Shown here in pieces: positions 6,295 through 14,624 of a stretch of 31,617 nt of DNA (within the stretch, counting starts at the first letter, position 1; each line of letters opens with the position of its first letter). A program made the position numbers and the translations under genes. The stretch comes from a virus. The notes under the pieces are model-generated. The model was given only the letters and a program-made list of their open reading frames with translations, was not told where the DNA came from and did not search any database. The stretch is taken from the IMG/VR virus record IMGVR_UViG_3300031696_000032, positions 1 through 31,617 of that record. One strand, given 5' to 3'.

Positions 6295-8988
6295 ATGGCT
6301 GGCTATACTAGACAATCGGCAGCAGAAATAGTTGCAAACGCAGTAATAAAAGCGGCTCCCGTTAACGCAGAGTACAATGCGCTACGAGATGTTTTCGCAT
6401 TCGCAACTGGTCACAAGCATGACGGCTCTTCTACTGAGGGGGCTTATATACCTCTCATTGCAGACGTTGATGCACTAAACAAAGTAGTCATTGATACTAC
6501 TAACAATCGTATTGGATTCTTCTCACAGGTAGGATCAGGTACAGTAGAGCAACTACGCATTCAAGATGGGGCAATCGTACCCGTCACTGACTCTGACATA
6601 GACCTTGGTGCTTCTGGCTCTGAGTTCAAAGACTTATACATTGATGGTATAGGTTACATTGACACCCTTACAGTACATGAAAATGCTACCATTGCTGGTA
6701 CTCTAGGTGTCACAGGCTTATCAACACTGGCTAGTGTAGATATTAATGGGGGTAACATTGATGCTACTGTCATTGGTGCTGCTACTCCTGCTGCTGCTAC
6801 TATTACTACCCTTGTAGCTACTACTGCTGACATTAATGCAGGTACTGTTGATGCTACTATTGGTGGGACTACGCCAGCAGCAGGTACATTTACTTCAGTA
6901 ATTGCAGCCACTGCAGACATTAATGCTGGCACAATAGATGCTACTACTATCGGTGCTTCTACTCCTGCTACTATCGTTGGTACAACCATTACAGGTACTG
7001 CCTTTGTAGGCCCAATTGCTGGTGCAGTAACAGGAGCAGTAACAGGTGATGTATCTGGAGATCTAACAGGTGATTCTACAGGTGCTCACACAGGTACAGT
7101 TGCTGGTAATGTAACTGGTAACTTAGCTGGTAATGTAACAAGCACAGGTAATAACGTATTAGCTACTGTTGATATTGGTGGTGGTACTATAGATGGTACT
7201 CAGATTGGTGCTACGGCTACAAGTACTATTGTTGGTACAACCGTAACAGCTAGTAACTTTGTAGGCCCAATTGCTGGTGCAGTAACAGGTAACGTAACGG
7301 GTAATACTGCAGGTGTTCACACTGGTGCAGTTACTGGTAATGTGACTGGTAATATCACTGCAGGTTCAGGTACAAGTTCATTTACTAATGTAACCATCAA
7401 TGGTTCATTGAATATGAATGCTTCTACTTCTGCCACGGTAACTGGTCTATCTAATCCTGTTCAAGGTTCTGATGCTGCTACTAAGACTTATGTTGATGCC
7501 GAAGTTGCTGCAGTACTAGACTCTGCTCCGGGAGCTTTGAATACTCTAAATGAATTGGCCGCTGCTCTGGGGGATGATGCCAACTATGCTTCTACTACTA
7601 CTGCTGCAATAGCTACAAAGCTAGCTAAGGCAGGTGGAACCATGAGTGGTGCCATTGCTATGGGTAACAACAAAGTTACTGGCCTAGGCGCTCCTACGGC
7701 TGGCACAGACGCTGCACACAAGACTTATGTAGATGCAGGTGATGCACTTCAGGTAACTAAAGGTGGTGACACCATGAGTGGTGTCTTAGCAATGGGTGCT
7801 AACAAGATTACAGGTGTAGCTGATCCTACTACTAACCAAGATGCTGCCACTAAGGTCTATGTTGATACCATCCTTGGTTCAGCTACTGTTGCTGCTACAA
7901 GTGCCGCTAATGCATCCACTAGTGAGACAAACGCAGGAAACTCTGCTACTGCTGCGGCTGCTAGTTATGATGCATTTGATGACCGTTTTCTTGGGTCAAA
8001 GAGTTCTGATCCTACTGTAGATAATGATGGAGCTTCTTTACTAACAGGTGCTATGTACTACAGTTCTTCTAGTTCAGCTATGAAGGTATATACTGGCTCT
8101 GCTTGGGTAGCAATGGCTCCTAGTGCTGCTAATCAAAGTTTAATTAATATTGTTGGTGGGGAGCTTGTTTATACAGAGGACTTAGGTTCTATCACAGCTT
8201 CCGTTACAACAGGCTCTGGTAACAATATCACTGTTGTTGGTGGAGCAATTGCTAATGTTAATACAGTTGCTGGTATAGCCTCTAATGTAACAACGGCTGC
8301 TGGTATTTCAGGTAACATAACTACTACAGCAGGTATCTCTTCTAATGTAACTACAGTTGCTGGTATCTCTTCTAATGTAACTACAGTTGCTGGTATCTCT
8401 ACAGATGTAACTACAGTAGCAGGTAAAGCCGCTCAAGTAACTTTGTTAGGCACTTCAGATGCCGTAGCTGATATGAACACCCTAGGTACAGCAGATGTAG
8501 TATCTGATATGAATACCCTCGCAGCTATATCTAGTAATGTTACCTCAGTTGCAGATAATGCTTCAAACATAAATAGTGCAGTGTCTAACTCTTCAAACAT
8601 TAACAGTGCAGTATCTAATGCAGCAAACATTAACAGTGCAGTATCTAATGCTTCAAACATTAACTTAACTGCTGGTTCCATTAGCAACGTAAACATAGTC
8701 GGTGCTTCTATAGCTGACGTTAATAGATATGCAAATCAATACACTATTTCTTCTTCGGCTCCTTCTAGCCCTGATGCTGGTGACTTATGGTATGACTCTT
8801 CCTCTGGTGTAAACACTTTGAAATATTACACCAGTAGTGTATGGGCATCTATTGCTGCTGGCATAGCGTCTGTAGCTGGTGACACATCCCCTCAATTAGC
8901 TGGCACTTTAGATGGTCAGAATAACAACTTGACAAATATCGGTACTGTATCTGGTACTAACTTACAGATGGACTTTGGAGGTCTATAA
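6295..8988 (+). CDS. Tail fibre protein, repetitive
   Basis: The 897-residue Thr/Ala/Gly/Asn/Val-rich protein starts with a conserved fibre head (APVNAEYNALRDVFAF, then GHKHDGSSTEG at about residues 41-51). Repeats of IDATxIGAxTPAA and NVTGN type, a module KTYVDAEVAAVLDSAPGALN (about 399-418), TMSGAIAMG repeats, and 10-residue ISSNVTTVAG and NINSAVS repeats near the C terminus follow. Such proteins form elongated trimeric fibres that attach to the virion by the N terminus. It follows the nozzle gene without a gap and has GGAG before its ATG. It lacks an evident receptor-binding tip, so the next gene may supply it. Confidence 0.85.
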   Translation: MAGYTRQSAAEIVANAVIKAAPVNAEYNALRDVFAFATGHKHDGSSTEGAYIPLIADVDALNKVVIDTTNNRIGFFSQVGSGTVEQLRIQDGAIVPVTDSDIDLGASGSEFKDLYIDGIGYIDTLTVHENATIAGTLGVTGLSTLASVDINGGNIDATVIGAATPAAATITTLVATTADINAGTVDATIGGTTPAAGTFTSVIAATADINAGTIDATTIGASTPATIVGTTITGTAFVGPIAGAVTGAVTGDVSGDLTGDSTGAHTGTVAGNVTGNLAGNVTSTGNNVLATVDIGGGTIDGTQIGATATSTIVGTTVTASNFVGPIAGAVTGNVTGNTAGVHTGAVTGNVTGNITAGSGTSSFTNVTINGSLNMNASTSATVTGLSNPVQGSDAATKTYVDAEVAAVLDSAPGALNTLNELAAALGDDANYASTTTAAIATKLAKAGGTMSGAIAMGNNKVTGLGAPTAGTDAAHKTYVDAGDALQVTKGGDTMSGVLAMGANKITGVADPTTNQDAATKVYVDTILGSATVAATSAANASTSETNAGNSATAAAASYDAFDDRFLGSKSSDPTVDNDGASLLTGAMYYSSSSSAMKVYTGSAWVAMAPSAANQSLINIVGGELVYTEDLGSITASVTTGSGNNITVVGGAIANVNTVAGIASNVTTAAGISGNITTTAGISSNVTTVAGISSNVTTVAGISTDVTTVAGKAAQVTLLGTSDAVADMNTLGTADVVSDMNTLAAISSNVTSVADNASNINSAVSNSSNINSAVSNAANINSAVSNASNINLTAGSISNVNIVGASIADVNRYANQYTISSSAPSSPDAGDLWYDSSSGVNTLKYYTSSVWASIAAGIASVAGDTSPQLAGTLDGQNNNLTNIGTVSGTNLQMDFGGL
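8332..8400 (+). repeat. 30-bp tandem repeat in fibre gene
   Basis: Positions 8341-8370 and 8371-8400 are identical 30-mers encoding the 10-residue SNVTTVAGIS unit. The last 9 bp of a further copy precede them at 8332-8340, and diverged copies continue on both sides. Another 30-bp family (NINSAVSNAA type) follows at about 8568-8665. Confidence 0.92.
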
Positions 8989-8990
8989 CA

Positions 8991-11480
8991 ATGAGTAAAT
9001 TACTACAACTACGTGGTGGCACGACTTCCGAACATTCATCTTTTACAGGTGCCTTACGTGAAGTTACTGTTGACACAACTAAAGACACTTTGGTAGTTCA
9101 TGATGGTTCTACTGCAGGGGGTTTTCCTTTACCTAGAACTGCTGCTGAGATTGTAGCTTTGATTTCTAATGATGCTATTGATAGTCAACACTATGCTGCA
9201 GGATCTATTGATCTTGAACATATGAGTGCTAACTCTGTTGACTCTGATCAGTATGTAGATGGATCTATTGATCTAGTACATATGAGTGCTAACTCTGTTG
9301 ATTCTGATCAATATGTAGATGGGTCTATTGACCTTGTTCATATGAGTGCTAACTCTGTTGATTCTGATCAATATGTAGATGGATCTATTGATCTAGTACA
9401 TATGAGTGCTAACTCAGTTGACTCTGATCAATACGTGGATGGTTCTATTGACCTTGTTCATATGAGTGCTAACTCCGTTGATTCTGATCAATACGTAGAT
9501 GGATCTATTGATCTAATACATATGAGTGCCGAATCTGTTGACGAGGACAACTTGCATATCTCTAACGCAGGTGCTAATGGACAGTACCTACAAAAACAAA
9601 CAGGGAATGCAGGTGGACTAACTTGGACGACTGTTGATCTAACAACTTTGTCTGCTGCAAGTCTTACTTCTGGCATTGTGCCTACTGCCCGTATTAACGC
9701 CTCTAGTATTGCCAATGACTTACTTGACAGCCAGCACTATGCTGCTGGTAGTATTGACACAGAGCATTTAGCTGCTGATGCAGTTACAGGTGCTAAGATT
9801 GCAGATGACGCAGTTGATAGTGAGCATATTGCAGCAGGAAGTTTGGATACGGAACACTATGCTGCAGGTTCTGTTGATACCGCAGCATTAGGTGCAGACT
9901 CTGTAACTACTGCTAAGATTGCCGACAGTGTTGCACTTGGTGGTAGTCCAACTACTACTACACAGAGTGCTGGTGATAACACAACTAAGGTAGCCACTAC
10001 AGCTTACACAGACTCTGCTATTGCCGCCCTAGCTGACACAGCCCCTGCAGCCCTTAACACGTTGAATGAACTGGCTGCTGCTCTTGGTGATGATGCCAAC
10101 TATGCAACAACTACAACTACTGCTATTGGCTTGAAAGCACCACTTGCTTCTCCCACATTTACGGGCAACATTAGTATGCCTAACGGCTCCATTGACTTGG
10201 CTATGATGAATGCTAACTCTGTCGATTCCAACCAATATGTGGACGGTTCTATTGATGCTGCTCACATTGCTGCTAACACTATCACTGCTGGACAACTAGC
10301 TGCTGACTGTGTAGGTGCAAGTGAACTAGCAAATGATTCGGTGGGTTCTGCCAATATCATTGCTAACTCTATCGCTGCCGGGGATATTGCACCAGATGCT
10401 GTTGGAGCTAGTGAATTAGCAAACAACTCTGTTTCCACTGCTAACATCATTGATGGTTCTATTGTAGGTGGTGATCTTGCTACTGGCACTATTACCGCTG
10501 CCCAATTAGCAGCTAACTCTGTTGGTGCTTCTGAGATTGCAGCAGGGGCTGTTGGTGCTTCTGAGATTGGAAATGATGTAGTTAACTCACAGCATTATGC
10601 GGCTGGTTCTATAGACAACGAACATATTGCAGATAATGCTATTAACTCAGAGCACTACGCAGATGGTTCAATTGATCGTGCTCACTTAGCTGCTGATATA
10701 ATTGATGGTACTAAAATAGCCAACGATGTTATTAACTCAGAACATTATGTTGCTGGCTCTATAGACAATGAACACATCAACACAATGGCAGCTAGTAAGC
10801 TAACAGGTGCTTTACCTGCTATTAGTGGTGCTAACCTTACAGGTGTCGATCCTTTCCCTAGTGGCACAGTGATGGTGTTTTATCAATCTGCTGCACCCAC
10901 AGGTTGGACTAAAAGCACAGCACAGAACGACAAAGCTTTACGAGTAGTCAGTGGATCAGGTGGTGGTACAGGTGGTTCACATAACTTATCTAGTCCACCA
11001 AGCACAGCTCACACGCATACAGGTGGATCACACAGTCACACAAGTGCTGCTCACACGCATGGTCAACCATCGCACACACACAGTATTGGCGCTCACAGTC
11101 ACGGTAATAACTTGTCTGCTGCTGCTCATACGCTTAGTACAGCTCAGATGCCAAGTCACGACCACCGCCAGCGTGAAATGAACTCAGGCAATCAGGATCA
11201 CTACCCATATACAGGCTTCGATGTCAGAGAGCGGGGCCAAAACCAAAAAACTTCTGCTATTGATACCTTAAACACAGGTGGTGGTAGCTCGCATAGTCAC
11301 GGTATGTCTGGTAGTGTAAGTAACTCGTCTGCGTATAACTCTGGATCTGGTGGCAACCAAACCACTAACTCAACAACTCCGGGCGCTACTGGTGCATCAG
11401 GTACACAAACTACTAGTTCGGCTGGCCCAACTGCATTTGCACCTAAGTATATTAACGTTATAATTTGCGCTAAGGACTAG
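8991..11480 (+). CDS. Tail fibre with C-terminal collar domain and HxH metal motifs
   Basis: This 829-residue protein opens with LQLRGGTTSEHSSFTGA and VHDGSTAGGFPL, the N-terminal domain seen on many phage fibre and tropism proteins. Near-identical 20-residue repeats (VDSDQYVDGSIDLVHMSA) follow at about 60-180, and related repeats run to about 600. A phage tail collar domain begins near residue 621 (PFPSGTVMVFYQSAAPTGW) and the protein ends KYINVIICAKD. Between residues 674 and 770 there are seven HxH motifs, the arrangement that binds iron in the T4 gp37 fibre tip. It is probably the receptor-binding fibre. A strong GGAGGT ribosome-binding site lies 9 bp before the ATG. Confidence 0.87.
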   Translation: MSKLLQLRGGTTSEHSSFTGALREVTVDTTKDTLVVHDGSTAGGFPLPRTAAEIVALISNDAIDSQHYAAGSIDLEHMSANSVDSDQYVDGSIDLVHMSANSVDSDQYVDGSIDLVHMSANSVDSDQYVDGSIDLVHMSANSVDSDQYVDGSIDLVHMSANSVDSDQYVDGSIDLIHMSAESVDEDNLHISNAGANGQYLQKQTGNAGGLTWTTVDLTTLSAASLTSGIVPTARINASSIANDLLDSQHYAAGSIDTEHLAADAVTGAKIADDAVDSEHIAAGSLDTEHYAAGSVDTAALGADSVTTAKIADSVALGGSPTTTTQSAGDNTTKVATTAYTDSAIAALADTAPAALNTLNELAAALGDDANYATTTTTAIGLKAPLASPTFTGNISMPNGSIDLAMMNANSVDSNQYVDGSIDAAHIAANTITAGQLAADCVGASELANDSVGSANIIANSIAAGDIAPDAVGASELANNSVSTANIIDGSIVGGDLATGTITAAQLAANSVGASEIAAGAVGASEIGNDVVNSQHYAAGSIDNEHIADNAINSEHYADGSIDRAHLAADIIDGTKIANDVINSEHYVAGSIDNEHINTMAASKLTGALPAISGANLTGVDPFPSGTVMVFYQSAAPTGWTKSTAQNDKALRVVSGSGGGTGGSHNLSSPPSTAHTHTGGSHSHTSAAHTHGQPSHTHSIGAHSHGNNLSAAAHTLSTAQMPSHDHRQREMNSGNQDHYPYTGFDVRERGQNQKTSAIDTLNTGGGSSHSHGMSGSVSNSSAYNSGSGGNQTTNSTTPGATGASGTQTTSSAGPTAFAPKYINVIICAKD
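9168..9530 (+). repeat. 60-bp tandem repeat, six units, in fibre gene
   Basis: A diverged first unit (63 bp) is followed by five near-identical 60-bp units encoding NSVDSDQYVDGSIDLVHMSA-like segments; a partial unit (ESVDEDNL) follows. The copies differ mainly at third codon positions, for example GATCTAGTA versus GACCTTGTT. Units 2, 4 and 6 resemble each other more than their neighbours in places, which may reflect expansion by pairs. Confidence 0.92.
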
Positions 11481-11528
11481 AGAATGATATAGTAACAAGG
11501 ATGTTATTATTAATTAAGGAAGAATACT

Positions 11529-11828
11529 ATGGTTATGAAGGTAGAGCATACCTGCCCTTTGGGGTCTGAATGTGAAACAGCAGAGAACAATGTAATTAAG
11601 CGGTGTGCTTGGTTCACTAAGTTAGCTGGCACAGATCCTGTAACAGGGAAAGAAATAGAGGATTGGGGTTGTGCAATAGCATGGCTTCCAACATTGCTTA
11701 TTGAAGGTGCTGCACAATCTAGAGGCACTTCAGCGGCTGTAGAGTCATTTCGTAATGAGATGGTTAAATCAAATGATTTATCTAGGGAGTTGCTGATTTC
11801 CACGGATAATAACTTAATAGGTAAGTAA
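11529..11828 (+). CDS. Small conserved phage protein with four cysteines
   Basis: The 99-residue protein has cysteines at about 9, 15, 26 and 48 (HTCPLGSEC, KRCAW, DWGCAIAW), which could bind a metal. It is followed by an SFRNEM helical segment. I recall similar small proteins (TCPLGSEC, then CAWFTKLAG) in other marine phages near the tail genes, without known function. AAGGAAG precedes the ATG. It sits 1 bp before the next gene, so they are probably translated together. Confidence 0.72.
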   Translation: MVMKVEHTCPLGSECETAENNVIKRCAWFTKLAGTDPVTGKEIEDWGCAIAWLPTLLIEGAAQSRGTSAAVESFRNEMVKSNDLSRELLISTDNNLIGK

Positions 11829-11829
11829 A

Positions 11830-12198
11830 ATGGCAACAGTAAATGTAGTAACAGAAGATAAGGTAATTGTTGTAGATGGTGAGGCACGTAGTGCTGATTA
11901 CACATTCCCGACCGCCCTATGGGCTATTCAATGGAATGGATCTGCTGGTCATGCTGAATGGACTAATGGGCCAAACACAGACCTCGTGGCTGCAGATGTT
12001 GATTCGTACATTGCGATGTGGACAGCAAATCCTCCAACAGCAGAGATTCCGCTTACTGCTCAAGAAATAATTAACATGGACAGCTTGGCCTATTTATCTG
12101 GAACTGATTGGTATGTAACTCGCTTTGCTGAGACAGGTGTGGCTATTCCAGCAGATGTGACTACAGCTAGGGCTAATGCTAGGGCAGCTATTGCATGA
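11830..12198 (+). CDS. Small protein, possibly tail-fibre assembly-like
   Basis: The 122-residue protein has a beta-rich first half (DKVIVVDGEARSADY, then ALWAIQWNGSAGHAEWTNG), a middle helix, and an end that reads SGTDWYVTRFAETGVAIPAD followed by an Ala/Arg-rich helix. The DWYV-R-x-E-TG-x-AIP ending resembles the end of phage tail-fibre assembly or fibre-tip accessory proteins. Its position right after the fibre genes agrees with that. Its stop overlaps the start of the oxygenase gene (ATGA, 12195-12198). The functional label is tentative. Confidence 0.6.
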   Translation: MATVNVVTEDKVIVVDGEARSADYTFPTALWAIQWNGSAGHAEWTNGPNTDLVAADVDSYIAMWTANPPTAEIPLTAQEIINMDSLAYLSGTDWYVTRFAETGVAIPADVTTARANARAAIA

Positions 12199-12749
12199 GT
12201 CACTTCATAAGCGTTTATGAAAATGCTGTTTCTGAAGAGTTCTGTGATGCTTTAATTGAGAGGCATTTGCAGCTTCAAGAAAAATCAATAGAAGCCCCAG
12301 CTAGGGGGCAAGACGTTAATAGTCAGCGAAAAGACATAGCCTTTTATTTTGATATAGAAGACCCAGAAATGGCTGATTCGCTTATGTCGGTAATTTCTGA
12401 CTATTCAAATAGGTATATAGACGATCATCCTTCTTTAGCGTGGATGAACTTGCGCATTGTTGATGTTAAAGTGCAAGAAACAAGACCTAAAGGCGGCTTT
12501 CATACCTTTCACGCCGAGCGTGGCTTAAACCGTCATTCGCTTAGGGAGCTGGTATATACTGTATACCTTAACGATGTTGTTGAAGGTGAGGGCGAGACAG
12601 AGTATTTGGAGCAAGGTCTTAAAGTTAGGCCAAAAAAAGGAACTATTGTTATTTTTCCATCTGCATGGACTCATACACATAGAGGCAATCCTGTTTATTC
12701 GCAAAATAAATACATAGCAACTGGCTGGTTAGTTTGTGACGATGCGTAA
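12195..12749 (+). CDS. 2-oxoglutarate/Fe(II)-dependent oxygenase (prolyl hydroxylase-like)
   Basis: This 184-residue protein has the layout of the small 2OG-Fe(II) oxygenases common in marine phages. The first iron-ligand motif is H106-x-E108 (FHAERG), with Glu where most families have Asp. ELVYTVYLND and GEGETEYLEQ strands follow, then KKGTIVIFPSAW, distal His in THTHRGNP (H160/H162), and K172 in NKYIATGW as the probable 2-oxoglutarate anchor. It would hydroxylate a protein or other substrate in the infected cell; the target is unknown, though the fibre gene neighbours make virion proteins candidates. Start overlaps the previous stop. Confidence 0.85.
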   Translation: MSHFISVYENAVSEEFCDALIERHLQLQEKSIEAPARGQDVNSQRKDIAFYFDIEDPEMADSLMSVISDYSNRYIDDHPSLAWMNLRIVDVKVQETRPKGGFHTFHAERGLNRHSLRELVYTVYLNDVVEGEGETEYLEQGLKVRPKKGTIVIFPSAWTHTHRGNPVYSQNKYIATGWLVCDDA

Positions 12750-13269
12750 ATTAGCGCTTATAGCTTTTCTATTACCTGCGTTGGCTCATGCCGAGCCTAT
12801 CGTTACGGACTCTACGACTAAAAGTACAGTTCACACGACAGGCTCAGTGACTACAACACTCAAGTCGCCACCGCCATCTGCTATATCACCGTCCCTTGGC
12901 GGTAATAACTCTGACTCTTGTACAGTTGGAGTGGCAGGTGCAGTGCAGACACAGATCCTAGGTATCTCGGCAGGTACTACTTCCCGTGACCTTAACTGTG
13001 AACGATTGAAGAATGCTAAGACACTCTATGATATGGGTATGAAGGTAGCCGCAGTATCAGTACTATGTCAGGACTTACGAGTCTTTGATGCAATGCTAAT
13101 GGCAGGTACTCCCTGTCCTTACAACGGTATCATTGGTGCTGATGCTAGAATAGCATGGGAGAATGACGAAGGTGAGATGCCTGTAGCAGAGAAGACTTCA
13201 GAGTTTGACTCTAAGGAATTCTTACTCAAGGTAGGTGGTGCTCTCCTAGGCTTACTGCTATTACTATGA
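12742..13269 (+). CDS. Exported protein with C-terminal membrane anchor
   Basis: I chose ATG 12742 over GTG 12736 because it gives a clean signal peptide (MRKLALIAFLLPALAHA, cleavage after about residue 17). The 175-residue product has a Thr/Ser-rich linker, a conserved-looking core (PPPSAISPSLGG, CTVGVAGAVQTQILGIS, NCERLKNAKTLYDMGMKVAAVS) with several cysteines, and a Leu/Gly-rich hydrophobic C terminus, probably one membrane segment. I recall similar proteins in other marine phages but no function. It overlaps the oxygenase by 8 bp and the next gene by 4 bp (ATGA), so it belongs to the same operon. Confidence 0.72.
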   Translation: MRKLALIAFLLPALAHAEPIVTDSTTKSTVHTTGSVTTTLKSPPPSAISPSLGGNNSDSCTVGVAGAVQTQILGISAGTTSRDLNCERLKNAKTLYDMGMKVAAVSVLCQDLRVFDAMLMAGTPCPYNGIIGADARIAWENDEGEMPVAEKTSEFDSKEFLLKVGGALLGLLLLL

Positions 13270-14123
13270 AGAAGTTAATTGCTGTGGGCTTGTTAGCCGT
13301 ATATGCTACAAGTGCTCACAGTGAATACCTTTATGGTATCAGTGGTAACATGGCAGGAACTGGACATACTTGGGGCATGAATGCTATTGGCCCTAGTAAT
13401 ACCAGAGGATTAAGGATTAACGGGGTCTACTATCAGTATACACCTGTTAAGAATACAGAAGATGATATGTTAGTTCATGTCAGGAACAAGAAAGTAGGTG
13501 GCGGTTACATCTTCTCAAGTACGGATGATTGGAGTAAGTTATCAGGTGGTATCCCTATAACCAAAGGATTCTTAATAGACAACCTTCCCATTGAATTATG
13601 GGGTGACGGTTCTATTGATGTTGAGGGTGACGGTTCAGTTGTTGATGCTAATGTTATTTATAGCTACAAGTATAACAATGATTGTTTAACCCCTATGTCA
13701 GATCCATCTTGTCCCGGTTACACGGATGCAGTTCTATCCATGATGGGTGACCATACTATTGAAGCTTATGATCCAATGAGTGACGATAATATTCAGGATG
13801 TAATAGAAGAGAAGGCAGACTTAGAGGAAGAGCCTGAGGAAGAAGCTTCAGACAAAGAGATGTTACAGAAGATCTTAAGTAGTGTAGATGAATCAGTTCT
13901 CACTGCCAATGTACTCTCTCAGAACTTGTTGTTGTTTTCTATGACTCGCTCAGTCACTTTGAATCCCTATTATGATAAGAAGTTAGCTGGTGGTACTTAC
14001 AAAGAGACAATTGTTCTTGATGGAGGTAACTTACCAGATAATAAGAAAGGCGCTAGAGTAGGTCTAGCTCAACAGTTATTACACACCAAGATGGTGGGTA
14101 TGCAGTATGAATCAACGGAGTAA
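13266..14123 (+). CDS. Exported protein of unknown function
   Basis: The 285-residue protein has a signal peptide (MKKLIAVGLLAVYATSAHS), then YLYGISGNMAGTGHTWGMNA. A beta-rich domain follows with YIFSSTDDWSKL and ELWGDGSIDVEGDGSV (about residues 115-130), a CLTPMSDPSCPGY segment that could hold a disulfide, an acidic Glu/Asp run (about 178-197), and a helical C-terminal part ending GLAQQLLHTKMVGMQYE. I do not recognise a functional domain. It is flanked by other exported proteins, with a 4-bp overlap upstream and a 3-bp gap downstream, so the group probably acts together in the periplasm or outer membrane. Confidence 0.72.
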   Translation: MKKLIAVGLLAVYATSAHSEYLYGISGNMAGTGHTWGMNAIGPSNTRGLRINGVYYQYTPVKNTEDDMLVHVRNKKVGGGYIFSSTDDWSKLSGGIPITKGFLIDNLPIELWGDGSIDVEGDGSVVDANVIYSYKYNNDCLTPMSDPSCPGYTDAVLSMMGDHTIEAYDPMSDDNIQDVIEEKADLEEEPEEEASDKEMLQKILSSVDESVLTANVLSQNLLLFSMTRSVTLNPYYDKKLAGGTYKETIVLDGGNLPDNKKGARVGLAQQLLHTKMVGMQYESTE

Positions 14124-14126
14124 CAC

Positions 14127-14624
14127 ATGAAGAATGTACTAATAGCAAGTTTGCTACTCACCTCATCTGCAGTAATACTTGCAGCAGAGGCACCAATCGT
14201 AGGTAATGTGCAAACACGTTGCTTAATCACTACAGATACTAATGGTGTATTCGGTAACCCTGTACCTAGCAAACTAAGTACAGCTTCTGCCGATGGTGGT
14301 GTTGTACCTGTTGTGCGCTATGATGTTACACTTGCAGATTCTTATCTAGCTAAGGTAACTACTCCTACTGCTTTCAGCACAAGCCCTGCACTAGCAGATG
14401 CTGTTACATGGACAGGCTCTACAACAGTCACTAAGACGACTGATGCTGGTATGGCTGCTTATGAAACAGGTAAGGTAACTTATGGCTCAACTACTCAGTA
14501 TGACTTAACAATTGCTGGTTCTACTTGGTTCTCCTCTGAAGCAGCTGCGGTGTATGGAGTTAGTAAGTCATTCCCCGGTGGTAGTTATACCGCTGTTATA
14601 GTAGCTGAATGTATTGCTAAGTAA
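14127..14624 (+). CDS. Exported pilin-like or coat-U-like protein (tentative)
   Basis: The 165-residue product has a signal peptide ending near residue 20 (VILAA), a mature part rich in Thr, Ala, Ser and Val, one Cys near the mature N terminus (C32) and one near the C terminus (C162), and a last strand FPGGSYTAVIVAEC. Small size, signal peptide, Cys-beta-Cys layout and a GxY-tatv final strand are features of spore-coat-U/fimbrial subunit proteins. The resemblance is structural and weak. It overlaps the next gene, also exported, by 11 bp. GGAG precedes its ATG. It could be secreted or surface displayed, or an outer-membrane-directed factor. Confidence 0.62.
   Translation: MKNVLIASLLLTSSAVILAAEAPIVGNVQTRCLITTDTNGVFGNPVPSKLSTASADGGVVPVVRYDVTLADSYLAKVTTPTAFSTSPALADAVTWTGSTTVTKTTDAGMAAYETGKVTYGSTTQYDLTIAGSTWFSSEAAAVYGVSKSFPGGSYTAVIVAECIAK

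Noticed and set aside
9168-9530. Regular 60-bp repeats considered as a CRISPR-like array
   Set aside because: There are no unique spacers; the units abut, keep reading frame and encode a fibre repeat.
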